From Rhizobium favelukesii (GTDB lineage Bacteria; Pseudomonadota; Alphaproteobacteria; Rhizobiales; Rhizobiaceae), in assembly GCF_000577275.2 (NCBI RefSeq), contig NZ_HG916852.1:3377001-3441000 (forward strand): a DNA stretch of 64,000 nucleotides. Reading direction: 5' to 3'. Shown one piece after another: positions 1-8,828 of this stretch. The position numbers were made by a program, and so were the translations under genes. The notes under the pieces are model-generated. The model worked only from the letters and a program-made list of their open reading frames with translations, made no database searches and had not been told where the DNA came from. Each line of letters opens with the position of its first letter. Position 1 is the stretch's first letter.

Positions 1-826
1 CATCGTTACCGCCGCCGAGACCGGCGCCGCGATGACGACCGACGGCGTCGATTTCGTCAATGAAGATGATGCAAGGCGCATTCTTCTTGGCCTGTTCGAA
101 CATGTCGCGGACACGGCTTGCGCCGACGCCGACGAACATTTCGACGAAATCGGAACCCGAGATCGTGAAGAACGGAACGTTTGCTTCGCCAGCGACAGAG
201 CGAGCGAGCAGCGTCTTACCGGTGCCCGGAGGGCCAACCAGGAGTACGCCGCGCGGAATCTTGCCGCCGAGGCGCTGGAACTTCTGCGGATCGCGCAGGA
301 ATTCAACGATTTCCTCGAGGTCCTGCTTGGCCTCATCAACGCCTGCAACGTCATCGAAGGTCACGCGGCCATGCGCTTCGGTCAGAAGCTTGGCCTTGGA
401 CTTGCCAAAGCCCATCGCGCCGCGCGAGCCGCCCTGCATCTGCCGCATGAAGAACAGCCAGACGCCAAGGATCAGAAGCATCGGCAACAGCGTGCCGATA
501 TAGCTCAGGAAGCCCGACGAACCATCGGTTTCCGGGCGCGCGGAGACGAGAACGTTCTTCTGCTGCAGGCGATCGAGCAGGTTGTCGTCGACGACAGGCG
601 TATAGGTCTGGAAGGTGGTGCCATTTTCAACATAGCTACCGGAGACGCGGTTGCCCGTGACGACGACTTCCTTGACGCGGCCCGCATCCACTTCCCGCAG
701 GAATTGCGAGTATGGGATTTCGCGGGAGCTGGTCTGCGCCGGCGACGTCTGGAACATGCTGAACAGAGCAATCAGCAGCAGCGCTATGATTGCCCACAAG
801 GCGAAATTACGTAAGTTAGGGTTCAT
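1..826 (-). CDS. ftsH: ATP-dependent zinc metalloprotease FtsH (5' part, runs off the window)
   Basis: Membrane-anchored AAA+ protease that degrades unassembled membrane proteins and regulators. Only about the first 275 residues are present; the zinc protease domain lies beyond base 1. The start is the ATG at 824-826, reading [14 protein letters not shown], directly a membrane helix, followed by the periplasmic domain, a second helix (around residues 120-140, ending FMRQMQGG) and the AAA module. The Walker A GPPGTGKT is at about residues 198-205 and the Walker B IIFIDEID at about 250. It lies about 100 bp downstream of tilS on the same strand, the usual rhizobial order. Family identity is certain. 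Confidence 0.97.
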   Translation of the reverse strand, partial: MNPNLRNFALWAIIALLLIALFSMFQTSPAQTSSREIPYSQFLREVDAGRVKEVVVTGNRVSGSYVENGTTFQTYTPVVDDNLLDRLQQKNVLVSARPETDGSSGFLSYIGTLLPMLLILGVWLFFMRQMQGGSRGAMGFGKSKAKLLTEAHGRVTFDDVAGVDEAKQDLEEIVEFLRDPQKFQRLGGKIPRGVLLVGPPGTGKTLLARSVAGEANVPFFTISGSDFVEMFVGVGASRVRDMFEQAKKNAPCIIFIDEIDAVGRHRGAGLGGGND

Positions 827-924
827 CGAACTCCCCAGCACTGGAACAGCCGCCTCATGGCGACCGTCTTATTTGGCCTCTAACATAGGATTGCCTCAGG
901 GGAATGCCAAGGCAAACTGGACTG

Positions 925-2250
925 TTAGATAGATTTTCCGTCAATAAGACCTAAAGGCGGTTTTGGATAGGGGCGTGTTCCAAAGGCAGCCGCAAGGCTA
1001 TCGGCGAAGATGAAATCAAATCGTGTCAAAAAACGGTCGAAGGGCGAAAAATAGGGTGTGACACGGACTTTCTCGGCAACATTGCCGGGAGCCTCGTGTC
1101 CTGCCACGTCGACGATACCCGGCGCGGCCGCCAGGGCTCGCCTGGTGACGCCCCTGGGGAGTTGACCGCTCTGCGCCGCCGTTGCGCCAGCAACGATGCC
1201 GATTTCCGTTGGAGCCGCATTTTCAACCAGGAACCGGCCGTCCCAGACAGCGCGCGCGGCGGGTGCCAGTGTCAACGGCAGGATGCCGCGGTTTTCGCGG
1301 ACAAGGAAGAGGCCGTCGCGCCGAAGGTCGAACACCACCCTGCCCGCGGTCATCCGGCCCAACTCACCTTTTGCGATAAGAGCCAGCACGTCGTCCGTCT
1401 GCTTGCGGCCAAGTGCGAACACCTGCCCGCCAAACACTGCGGCAAGGCGCGCAAAGGCATAACCAAGAATCTCGCGATCGGCCGCTAGCCCGGCCGGGAT
1501 CACTTGGCCGATCAAGGGAGAATGCACGATAAAATACTGATCCAACCATTTCGACGCCACAGTAGCGACGCTTAACCGCAGATCACCCGCGCCGTCCGGA
1601 GCCGGGACAACGTCCGCCTCTTCAGCAAGGCGCGATCGCATCCGCACACGTTCGTACTTCGGGTCATCATTGCTTGGGTCGTCGATCCAGGCGACCTGCC
1701 GTGCGCGAAGGTAATCACGGATCGCCTCCCGCCGGCAGCCGAGCAGCGGTCGAGCGACCCAAAGGCGCCGATCGAAAAGGACGAGATCCGCAATGCCGGT
1801 ATTTGGCTGCTCTGAACGTCGCGAGCGCATGGCGAGTGTCTCGCGCTGGTCATCGGCCGTGTGCGCAGTCACGACAATGTCCGCATTCAGGCTTTCAGCG
1901 GCATCGGCAAGCAGAGCGTAACGGGCGTCGCGTGCTGCCGCCATCATACCGGTCTTCGGCTTTTCGCCACGCCATGTCGTGATGAGGTGCGGGATATCAA
2001 GCGACCGACAGAAGGCTGCAACCTGGTGCGCCTCCTCGGCCGATTCTGTGCGCAATGCATGGTCGACTGTTACGGCACAAAGAGAGATTTTCAAATTGGC
2101 TGTGGCCTTAAGAGCTTCGGCGAGCGCCAGAAGCAGGCCGGTTGAATCGCTTCCGCCCGAAATCGCGACAAGGATACGCGAGGGCTTGATCAGCGAACCA
2201 AGGAAACGGCGTGCTGCCGTCTCTGGTAGAAGGGGACCGTCCGGGCGCAA
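925..2250 (-). CDS. tilS: tRNA(Ile)-lysidine synthetase TilS
   Basis: Converts cytidine 34 of tRNA-Ile(CAU) to lysidine with ATP, so that the tRNA reads AUA; normally essential. The PP-loop motif SGGSDS is at residues 31-36, and the N-terminal adenylation domain continues to about residue 210. The C-terminal half is poorly conserved, as usual for alphaproteobacterial members. Length is 441 aa, in the family range. The start is a TTG (2248-2250) 12 bases after the cpoB stop, so the two are almost certainly co-transcribed. No better ATG lies before the PP-loop. Confidence 0.93.
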   Translation of the reverse strand: MRPDGPLLPETAARRFLGSLIKPSRILVAISGGSDSTGLLLALAEALKATANLKISLCAVTVDHALRTESAEEAHQVAAFCRSLDIPHLITTWRGEKPKTGMMAAARDARYALLADAAESLNADIVVTAHTADDQRETLAMRSRRSEQPNTGIADLVLFDRRLWVARPLLGCRREAIRDYLRARQVAWIDDPSNDDPKYERVRMRSRLAEEADVVPAPDGAGDLRLSVATVASKWLDQYFIVHSPLIGQVIPAGLAADREILGYAFARLAAVFGGQVFALGRKQTDDVLALIAKGELGRMTAGRVVFDLRRDGLFLVRENRGILPLTLAPAARAVWDGRFLVENAAPTEIGIVAGATAAQSGQLPRGVTRRALAAAPGIVDVAGHEAPGNVAEKVRVTPYFSPFDRFLTRFDFIFADSLAAAFGTRPYPKPPLGLIDGKSI

Positions 2251-2262
2251 AACCGGAAGACC

Positions 2263-3267
2263 TTAGCAGGCGAGACGCTTTTGCTCGCTGGCAACCTTGG
2301 TTATCACGGCGCGCGAAGCCTTGGGATAACGCTTCGAGACTTCCCGCAGCGTCGCGCATGCGGTTTCCGTGTTGTCGAGCGCGGCAAGCGACATGCCGAG
2401 CTTGAGAAGCATTTCCGGCGCCTTTTCAGAGCTGCCATACTTCTTGTGCGCATCGAGGAACGTCTTGGCAGCCTCGTTGTACTTGCCTTGCGAGTAGAGC
2501 GCCTCGCCAAGCCAGAAGTTGGCATCGGCGGCGCGAGCGCTGGCGGGATACTGAGCGATATACTGGGTGAACTCCTGCTCGGCCGTCGAGTAGTCACCCG
2601 ACAGCACGTGGCCGTAGGCAGCCTTGTACTGGTCGGCTTCGCTGCCGAGGGAGGCAGTCTGCGACGAACGGCCGGAATCGACGCCCGGAAGCGGGCGGGA
2701 TCCAACTGTGGCACCCTCGTTGACCGAGCCGCCGATCGGATTGCCGCTCTGGTCGAACTCCATCGAACCGAGCTGTTTCGGCGGCTGGCCGAGGCCCTCG
2801 TTTGCGGGAACGTCGGTCGAGGGAGCCGTTTCGGCTCCCTGCGGTGCTTGGATAACGCGGGCGACATCGTCGCCACCGCTCCGACCTTGAGCCGGAGGAG
2901 GTACATCTGCCTCACTCTTTTTCATCGTCTTGGAGTTGCTGCCGGCACTACCGCCACCGCCGCCCTTCTCCAACTCCTGGAAACGGAATTCGTTGTCTTC
3001 CTGCGCCTTGCGGATCGTTTCCTGCATCTGCAGGAGCTGGAAGCTCATCTCCTCGATGCGGCCGTTCAGCTGACGCAGCTGCTCTTCCAACTGCTGGACG
3101 CGGACTTCGGCGCCGCCGGCCTGCACGTTTACAACCGGTGCCTGCGGCTGTCGATCCGCGGCCTTGCCGCCGATCTCCCAACCCAAAAGCGACGTCGCAT
3201 TGGCCGATTGGCCCGCCCCGGCCACGGCCGCGAGACACAGCATGCCCGCAACGACAAGTTTTTTCAT
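2263..3267 (-). CDS. cpoB: Tol-Pal system protein CpoB/YbgF (periplasmic TPR protein)
   Basis: Periplasmic coordinator of outer-membrane constriction and septal peptidoglycan synthesis. The start at 3267 gives MKKLVVAGMLCLAAVAGAGQSANA, a clear signal peptide. A Gln/Glu-rich coiled coil follows (about residues 55-105, the YbgF trimerisation segment), then a Gly-Ser and Pro-rich linker, then TPR repeats in the last 130 residues, with phrases such as ANFWLGEALYSQGKYNEAAKTF. An in-frame upstream ATG at 3345 exists but would bury the signal peptide. Gene order pal-cpoB-tilS fits. It is separated from pal by about 160 bp containing a terminator. Confidence 0.93.
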   Translation of the reverse strand: MKKLVVAGMLCLAAVAGAGQSANATSLLGWEIGGKAADRQPQAPVVNVQAGGAEVRVQQLEEQLRQLNGRIEEMSFQLLQMQETIRKAQEDNEFRFQELEKGGGGGSAGSNSKTMKKSEADVPPPAQGRSGGDDVARVIQAPQGAETAPSTDVPANEGLGQPPKQLGSMEFDQSGNPIGGSVNEGATVGSRPLPGVDSGRSSQTASLGSEADQYKAAYGHVLSGDYSTAEQEFTQYIAQYPASARAADANFWLGEALYSQGKYNEAAKTFLDAHKKYGSSEKAPEMLLKLGMSLAALDNTETACATLREVSKRYPKASRAVITKVASEQKRLAC

Positions 3268-3367
3268 ATGGTTCGTCCTGTCCCTGTGATTCTTCGCACC
3301 CATTGGCACGAACAGGAGATTTTTCCAATTGCTTTCAAAAAGCAACGGAAACTGGCCAAAGTGTGTT

Positions 3368-3404
3368 CAAAAAGAAAAGGCGGCCCGCGATGGAGCCGCC
3401 TTTC
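3368..3404 (-). terminator. Intrinsic terminator after pal
   Basis: On the minus strand an AGGCGGC / GCCGCCT stem with an 11-base loop is followed by a T-rich run (TTTTCTTTTT). It sits 25 bases below the pal stop codon and would separate pal from cpoB. Confidence 0.75.
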
Positions 3405-3427
3405 GAAATTGTAATATTTCCCGGTAA

Positions 3428-3958
3428 TTACATGCCGGCGCCACCGAGAACGGTGACGGCACGGCGGTTCTGCGACCAGCAGGAAATATCGTCGCAGACG
3501 GCAACCGGACGTTCCTTGCCGTAGGAGATCGTCTTCATGCGCTGCGCCGGAACGCCACGCGAAGCGAGGTAGTCCTTGGTGGCGGCAGCACGGCGAGCAC
3601 CAAGAGCAAGGTTGTATTCGCGCGTACCACGCTCGTCGGCATGGCCTTCGACAGTGATGGCGTACTTCGGGTAGCGGGCGAGCCACTGAGCCTGACGGTC
3701 GAGCGTCTGGGAAGCGTCCGCGCGGATCGAGGTGGAGTCGGTGTCGAAGAAGATGCGATCGCCGACGTTGACGGTGAAGTCCTGAGCGGAGCCAGGCGTT
3801 GCGGCGCCGGCGCCAAGGCCGAGGTCGCCGGCACTGTTCGCCACGTTCTTCTTGTTCGCGCAACCGGCCAGAGCAAGACCGGCGACAAGCGCGATCATGA
3901 CGGGGTTACGGGCGAAATTCTGCATGCGGCTCATTGCCGGGGTGTGAATTCGGCTCAT
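3428..3958 (-). CDS. pal: Peptidoglycan-associated lipoprotein Pal
   Basis: Outer-membrane lipoprotein that binds peptidoglycan and the TolB periplasmic protein. The lipobox LALAGC puts the lipidated cysteine at residue 33. The C-terminal OmpA-like domain contains FDTDSTSIRADA and VEGHADERGTREYNLALGARRA, typical of Pal. The start at 3958 is chosen because an AAGGAG lies 7 bases upstream; a later ATG (3934) is possible and an earlier in-frame ATG (4021) has no visible ribosome binding site. It has its own upstream region (156 bp to tolB) carrying ATGGTTAA and a downstream terminator, so it may be transcribed independently of tolQRAB. Confidence 0.95.
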   Translation of the reverse strand: MSRIHTPAMSRMQNFARNPVMIALVAGLALAGCANKKNVANSAGDLGLGAGAATPGSAQDFTVNVGDRIFFDTDSTSIRADASQTLDRQAQWLARYPKYAITVEGHADERGTREYNLALGARRAAATKDYLASRGVPAQRMKTISYGKERPVAVCDDISCWSQNRRAVTVLGGAGM

Positions 3959-4030
3959 GGCCGGTCTCCTTGCGACTTGATTAAGGTTGCCGGACTGTAA
4001 CCTCGTTGGGTTAATCGGCACTCAAGAATT

Positions 4031-4038
4031 ATGGTTAA
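4031..4038 (-). promoter_or_regulatory. TTAACCAT motif upstream of pal (possible CtrA half-type site)
   Basis: The minus strand reads TTAACCAT 73-80 bases upstream of the pal ATG. This 8-mer is one of the forms reported for CtrA recognition in alphaproteobacteria. The same 8-mer occurs upstream of tolQ in this window. A short motif, so chance is possible. Confidence 0.35.
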
Positions 4039-4114
4039 CGGATGGTTGATTTGTCCCTTAGTCGCCCCAATCAGGGATTTTTGCGGCGACAAAAAGGCAC
4101 ATCCACAGGCTTTA

Positions 4115-5446
4115 CTACTCGAGAAGCGGCGACCAGGCTGGGTCCGAAGCGTAGGTCGGGGTCTTGATGAGCTGCTCGTTGTAGCCCGTCAGATCGATCG
4201 AGTAGAGCTGCGGACCACCTGCACCCGCCGCCTGGCGGAAGAACATGATGACGCGGCCATTCGGCGCCCAGGTCGGGCCTTCGTTGTGGAAGCCCGTCGT
4301 CAGGATGCGCTCGCCCGAACCGTCCGGCTTCATGACACCGATCGAGAACTTGCCGCCCGACTGCTTGGTGAAGGCGATCAGATCGCCGCGTGGGGACCAG
4401 ACGGGCGTGGAATAGTTGCCGTCGCCGAAGGAGATGCGCGTCTGGCCGGAGCCGTCGGCGTTCATGACGTAAATCTGCTGCTTGCCGCCACGGTCGCTCT
4501 CGAAGACGATCCGCCCGCCGTCCGGCGAATAGGACGGCGACGTATCGATCGCGGCCGTCGAGGTCAGGCGCGTCGTGGTGCGCGAACGCAGGTCCATCGT
4601 GTAGATGTTCGCATTGCCTTCCTGCTGAAGGCTCATGACGACCTTCTGACCGTCGGGCGAGAAGCGCGGCGAGAAGGTCATGCCCGGGAAGTTGCCGACG
4701 ACTTCGCGCTGTCCTGTCTCAAGCTGCAGCAGGTAGACCCGCGGCTGCTGGTTGGCGAAGGACATGTAGGTGACTTCCTGACGGTTCGGCGAAAAGCGCG
4801 GCGTCAGAACGAGGTCGCTGCCGTTGGTCAGCATGCGGACGTTGAAGCCGTCCTGATCCATGATGGCGAGCTGGCGCTTGCGCTCCTGCTTGGTGCCGGA
4901 CTCCGAGACGAAAACGACGCGGGTGTCGAAATAGCCTTCCTCACCGGTGATCTGCTTGTAGATCGCATCGGCGATGATATGGGCCACGCGGCGCCAGTTC
5001 TCAGGCTGCGTGTAGAACTGCTGACCGGTCATCTGCGTGCCCGCGAACGTGTCCCACAGACGGAACTCGGCGCGGAGGCGACCATCGCTTTCCTGCGTCA
5101 CGCGACCGGTGACGAGGGCCTGCGCATTGATGACCTTCCAGTCCTCGAAGCGCGGAGCGGCATCCGGGTTGGAAATCTTCTCGATGAAGGCGTTCTTGTT
5201 GATCGGCGCGAAGAGGCCGGAGCGCTGAAGGTCGGCAGCGATGACCTGCGACACCTGCGCGCCCATGTCGCCCTGCAGGAAGTCCGTGATCGCGATCGGC
5301 AGCGGCTCGACGTTACCCTTGTTGATGTTGATTTCGACAAGCGCGTTCGCCGGCGTGGCAACAACCGCAGTGGTTATCATGCCGACTGCGACCATCAAGG
5401 CGCGGATGAGGGAACACTTGGTCATGGAGGACAAGCCTTTCAGCAT
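4115..5446 (-). CDS. tolB: Tol-Pal system beta-propeller protein TolB
   Basis: Periplasmic protein linking TolA to Pal. The N-terminus has a signal peptide ending PANA before [10 protein letters not shown], then the TolB N-terminal domain (about 35-160) and a six-bladed WD40-like propeller with repeats of the type [25 protein letters not shown] and [11 protein letters not shown]. Length 443 aa is normal. The first ATG (5446) follows the tolA stop by a single base; an internal ATG (5425, MTKCSLIRA) preceded by GAAAGG is an equally good start. Part of the tolQRAB operon. Confidence 0.95.
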   Translation of the reverse strand: MLKGLSSMTKCSLIRALMVAVGMITTAVVATPANALVEININKGNVEPLPIAITDFLQGDMGAQVSQVIAADLQRSGLFAPINKNAFIEKISNPDAAPRFEDWKVINAQALVTGRVTQESDGRLRAEFRLWDTFAGTQMTGQQFYTQPENWRRVAHIIADAIYKQITGEEGYFDTRVVFVSESGTKQERKRQLAIMDQDGFNVRMLTNGSDLVLTPRFSPNRQEVTYMSFANQQPRVYLLQLETGQREVVGNFPGMTFSPRFSPDGQKVVMSLQQEGNANIYTMDLRSRTTTRLTSTAAIDTSPSYSPDGGRIVFESDRGGKQQIYVMNADGSGQTRISFGDGNYSTPVWSPRGDLIAFTKQSGGKFSIGVMKPDGSGERILTTGFHNEGPTWAPNGRVIMFFRQAAGAGGPQLYSIDLTGYNEQLIKTPTYASDPAWSPLLE

Positions 5447-5447
5447 T

Positions 5448-6584
5448 TTAAAGGGCTAGATCGCTAGGATCGAAGTTGACGATAACTTCGCCCCAGGCGT
5501 CATATTTGTCTTTCGGAAGGTTCGTGAAGGGCGACGACTTCATGACGGCGCGCTTGGCACCGCTTGCCAACGCCATGCGCGTCGCCTCGTTGGTGCCGCC
5601 GACCGCTTCGACCTCGGGCGAGCCGATGATGTTGCCATCAGGGTCAAGCTTCATGTGGACCTTGATGCGAACGTCGCTGGCGCCTTCCATTCCGGGAATA
5701 ACCGACCAGTTGCCGGCGATCGCACTGCGCAGAGCATCCATCTCGCTCATCGAGAGCTTGGAACCCGTGGACGGCTTGGTGGAGCCGGTCGAAGCAACTT
5801 CGGTTGACCGCTTGGCACCGCCGTTCGACGGGTCCTGCTTGTTCAGCAGGGCTGCGATGTCGTCGGCGTTGAAGTCGCTCTGCTTGGAGGAAGAGGCTTT
5901 CGCCTTCTCCTGCTTCTTGTCGGCCTTCTTCTTGTCGGTCGGCTTTTCGTCGGTCTGTGCCTTGTCTTCCGTCTTCTTTTCAGGCGGCTTTTCGGCCGGC
6001 TTCTGTTCGGGCGGCTTTACCTGCGGCTTGACGACTGGCGTCGGCACTTTGTCCGGCAATGCCTCGGCATCCGGCTTCGGTGGCTCGGGCGTTTCCTGTG
6101 GCTTCTCCTCGGCCTTCGGGGGCGTCGGTGTCGGCGGCGTGATCTCGGGCTTCGGGGGCGTGATTGACGCCACCTGCTTCGGCTCGACGTCCGTCTCCTC
6201 CTTCATGATCTCCTTCACCTCGTTCGGCACAGGATCATTCTGGGGAAGCGGTTTTTCGCTGGCCTTCGGCGCGGCCGCGCTCACATTGTTGTTCGGCTTA
6301 GCATTCGGGACCGGCGGCGTCTTAAGGTCGACCTTGTTGTCGCCCATGTTCTCGGCGTTTGCGACTTCGGTCGGCTTGGAGGTCGGCTTCGGCGCCGGCT
6401 TTTCGCTCGGCTTGGCCGTCTTGTCGCCCTGCTGCATCTGCGTCATTTCTTCGACAGGCACGAGGTCGACGGGCATCGCCTCGAAATCCTCGACCTTGAA
6501 CTGCTCTGGGGAGCCGATCGAAATCAGCGCCCAGGCAAGCAGTGCACAGTGCAGAGCCGCAGATGTGACGATACTGGCCTTCAT
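5448..6584 (-). CDS. tolA: TolA-like inner-membrane protein spanning to the outer membrane
   Basis: Transmits the proton-motive-force-driven motion of TolQR to TolB/Pal. It has one N-terminal membrane helix ([18 protein letters not shown]), a very long Pro/Lys/Glu-rich stalk (about residues 45-230, many KPxxKP and EKPxEK repeats) and a C-terminal TonB/TolA-like domain beginning near [17 protein letters not shown]. At 378 aa it is in the range of alphaproteobacterial TolA. It begins 8 bases after tolR. The stalk diverges quickly, so the name rests on context plus architecture. Confidence 0.92.
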   Translation of the reverse strand: MKASIVTSAALHCALLAWALISIGSPEQFKVEDFEAMPVDLVPVEEMTQMQQGDKTAKPSEKPAPKPTSKPTEVANAENMGDNKVDLKTPPVPNAKPNNNVSAAAPKASEKPLPQNDPVPNEVKEIMKEETDVEPKQVASITPPKPEITPPTPTPPKAEEKPQETPEPPKPDAEALPDKVPTPVVKPQVKPPEQKPAEKPPEKKTEDKAQTDEKPTDKKKADKKQEKAKASSSKQSDFNADDIAALLNKQDPSNGGAKRSTEVASTGSTKPSTGSKLSMSEMDALRSAIAGNWSVIPGMEGASDVRIKVHMKLDPDGNIIGSPEVEAVGGTNEATRMALASGAKRAVMKSSPFTNLPKDKYDAWGEVIVNFDPSDLAL

Positions 6585-6592
6585 AGCGTTCG

Positions 6593-7048
6593 CTATTGGT
6601 CCTTCTTCTGCTGCGTCACGAGACCGATGTTCTTGTAGCCGGCACCCTGGATGCGGGCCATGACGTCGGCGATCACGCCATAAGGCGCGGTCGCGTCGCC
6701 GCGAACGAAGATGCGCTCGTTATAGCCGGTCGTTGCGATCGCCTCGAGCTTCGCGGCAATCTCCTCGGCCGGGATCGGCGTTTCCTGCAGGAACACCTGG
6801 CCGTCGTTCTTGACCGAGATCGTGATCGGCTGCGTTTCGGAATTCAGGGCCTTAGCCTGCGTTTCGGGCAGGTCGACCGGCACGCCGACGGTCATCATCG
6901 GTGCTGCGACCATGAAAATGATCAGCAGCACGAGCATGACGTCGACGAGCGGCGTCACGTTGATTTCGGAGATGACGGCGCCTCTGCGCCCGCCGCGGCG
7001 ACGGCGTCCACCGCCCCCGCCGCCATTGCCTCCAACAGCCATACCCAT
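6593..7048 (-). CDS. tolR: TolR / ExbD-family proton channel protein
   Basis: Single-helix partner of TolQ in the Tol motor. After a Gly/Arg-rich N-terminus (GGNGGGGGGRRRRGGRRG) comes SEINVTPLVDVMLVLLIIFMV, which contains the conserved Asp of the proton path, and a periplasmic domain with DLPET and VxVRGDATAPYG. Length 151 aa is typical. It is 23 bases after tolQ and 8 before tolA. Confidence 0.96.
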   Translation of the reverse strand: MGMAVGGNGGGGGGRRRRGGRRGAVISEINVTPLVDVMLVLLIIFMVAAPMMTVGVPVDLPETQAKALNSETQPITISVKNDGQVFLQETPIPAEEIAAKLEAIATTGYNERIFVRGDATAPYGVIADVMARIQGAGYKNIGLVTQQKKDQ

Positions 7049-7071
7049 TTGCGCTACTCCGTTTCCGTCCG

Positions 7072-7791
7072 TTACTGCGCGGCCTGGCGCGGCTGCAACT
7101 TCTCATCGATCTGGCGCGAAAGGATGGCGGAGAATTCATCCGCGAAACCTTCCATACGGCCCGAGAGCTTGCCGGCGTCGGCGGAGAGCTTGTTGTAGGC
7201 GATAACCGCCGGGATAGCGGCGACAAGGCCGATGGCGGTGGCAAGCAGCGCTTCGGCGATACCGGGAGCAACGACCGCAAGGTTCGTCGACTTCGAGCCG
7301 GCGATCGCCTGGAACGAGGTCATGATACCAACGACGGTACCGAAGAGTCCGATGAACGGACCTGCCGAGCCGATTGTCGCCAGCGAGCCGAGACGGGCCG
7401 AGAGGAATTCGGACTCACGAGCGAGCGTGACGTCCATGGCGCGGTCGATACGCATCTGCAGACCGATCGGCGACCGTGCGCCGCGCTCGAACGACTTCTT
7501 CCATTCGCGCATGGCGGCGACGAAGATCGAGGCAAGGCCGGTGTTGTTGCGTTCCGACAGCGTTCGATAAAGTTCTTCCAGCGACTGGCCCGACCAGAAC
7601 ACCTGCTCGAACTTGTCGAACTGGCGCCTCGCGCGGCCGTAAGCCAGATACTTGTCGATGACGATCGCCCAGGTCCAGACCGAGGCCGCGATGAGCCCGA
7701 GCATGACCAGCTTGACGACGAGGCCTGCCTGCATAAACAGCGACCAGAGGCTGACGTCGGCCGTTGCTGCTGCCAATCCTACTTGTTCCAT
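7072..7791 (-). CDS. tolQ: TolQ proton channel protein
   Basis: Three-helix ExbB/TolQ-family subunit forming the proton channel with TolR. The start at 7791 gives MEQVGLAAATADVSLWSLFMQAG; a longer in-frame reading to 7842 has no support. Helices are near residues 20-40, 135-160 and 170-195; the signature region GSAGPFIGLFGTVVGIMTSF and the following PGIAEALLATAIGLVAAIPAVIAYN are complete. First gene of tolQRAB, 462 bp downstream of ybgC. Confidence 0.96.
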   Translation of the reverse strand: MEQVGLAAATADVSLWSLFMQAGLVVKLVMLGLIAASVWTWAIVIDKYLAYGRARRQFDKFEQVFWSGQSLEELYRTLSERNNTGLASIFVAAMREWKKSFERGARSPIGLQMRIDRAMDVTLARESEFLSARLGSLATIGSAGPFIGLFGTVVGIMTSFQAIAGSKSTNLAVVAPGIAEALLATAIGLVAAIPAVIAYNKLSADAGKLSGRMEGFADEFSAILSRQIDEKLQPRQAAQ

Positions 7792-8253
7792 TGATCCAAA
7801 ATCCCCGAATCCAAACGCCCGGCACTTGACCGGGCGGCACAAAGTGATCTCGCAAGAAGTGTCTGGCGGCCGCCGCCCAAAGCCCTGGTCAAGCTTCCAA
7901 GCTCTTATCCGCCTTCCTTGCCGTCAAATTTGGTCAAAGGAAGGCGTGCACCGCACAAACTCTGACAATCCAAGTAAGACACTATTATGGTTAATAGTTC
8001 GTTAGCGCCGGATCATGACAGCGAAACTATCGGCGAAAGATTTATCCCTTGGATGACTTGGCCAGATCTAGGCCGATGACCACACAGCGCTCATCTTCCA
8101 GCGCGCGAATTCCTTCACACAAAACTCATGTTTATGCAAGGCCGGTAATCCTGCGTCTTTTCGGCGCTTCGCAATCAACCGACGCGAATCGCCGCGGCAG
8201 AACCTTGTCTGAAGCGGCACGATCACATTGCGCGTAGAAAACGCTCAATGTCG
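7792..8253. other. Intergenic region between ybgC and tolQ
   Basis: 462 bases with no convincing coding frame. It must hold the promoter for tolQ. On the minus strand TTAACCAT occurs at 7987-7994, about 196 bases before the tolQ start, in an AT-rich stretch (ACTATTAACCATAATAG). I see no terminator hairpin or RNA gene. Confidence 0.6.
7987..7994 (-). promoter_or_regulatory. TTAACCAT motif upstream of tolQ
   Basis: Same 8-mer as upstream of pal, here in the ybgC-tolQ spacer, on the strand of the tol genes. Consistent with cell-cycle control of the Tol-Pal system through CtrA, but it is only a motif match. Confidence 0.35.
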
Positions 8254-8709
8254 TCAGAGCGGCTTGCTGCCTTCCAGAAATTTTTCGGCAAGTGCCTCCG
8301 GCAATCGTCGCGGCCGCGCATTGGCATTAATGACGGCTATGATCACCCTGGCGACGATCAGCAACGTTTCGCCACGCCGGATTTGCTGATTGAGGACCAT
8401 TTTGGCCCCGCCGGCTTTTTCGGTGTGTGTCAGCACGGTCAGGATGTCATCCATCCGCGCCGGCTGTTTGAAGTCGATCTCCATGCGGTGGACAACGAAG
8501 ACGAGCCCCTCGTCGTCAGCATTGATGAGTTCCCGCTGCTCGACGCCGAGGCAACGGAGATAATCGGTGCGGCCGCGCTCGAGGAAGTGCAGATAGCGAG
8601 CATGGTAGACGAGGCCGGAAAAGTCAGTGTCCTCGTAATAGACGCGCTGCAAGAGCCGGTGGCCCGTTTGCGTGAGTTCGCCTGAGATCGAAAAACCGTT
8701 GTCCGCCAT
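8254..8709 (-). CDS. ybgC: Tol-Pal associated acyl-CoA thioesterase YbgC
   Basis: Hotdog-fold acyl-CoA thioesterase, cytoplasmic, usually the first gene of tol-pal clusters. YYEDTDFSGLVYHARYLHFLERGRTDYLR contains the catalytic Asp of the 4-hydroxybenzoyl-CoA thioesterase type. The start at 8709 (MADNGFSIS) is preceded by GGAG 7 bases upstream; the longer frame to 8766 is discarded. 151 aa, normal length. Confidence 0.93.
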   Translation of the reverse strand: MADNGFSISGELTQTGHRLLQRVYYEDTDFSGLVYHARYLHFLERGRTDYLRCLGVEQRELINADDEGLVFVVHRMEIDFKQPARMDDILTVLTHTEKAGGAKMVLNQQIRRGETLLIVARVIIAVINANARPRRLPEALAEKFLEGSKPL

Positions 8710-8828
8710 AATTTTCTCCAAAGTCACGCGCCCTCTTTGGCGGAAGACTTTCCGCCTTGCAAGCATTGAACAATTGTCACGCTTCCTAAGTAATTTTCGA
8801 CAGAGACAATCAAGCAGGAGACGACGCG

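Noticed and set aside
4031..5467. A 478-codon plus-strand open frame
   Set aside because: Antisense to tolB; no recognisable protein features.
8767..8828. A phosphate (PHO) box before sqdB
   Set aside because: I looked for two CTGTCAT-type half sites and found none in the short spacer.
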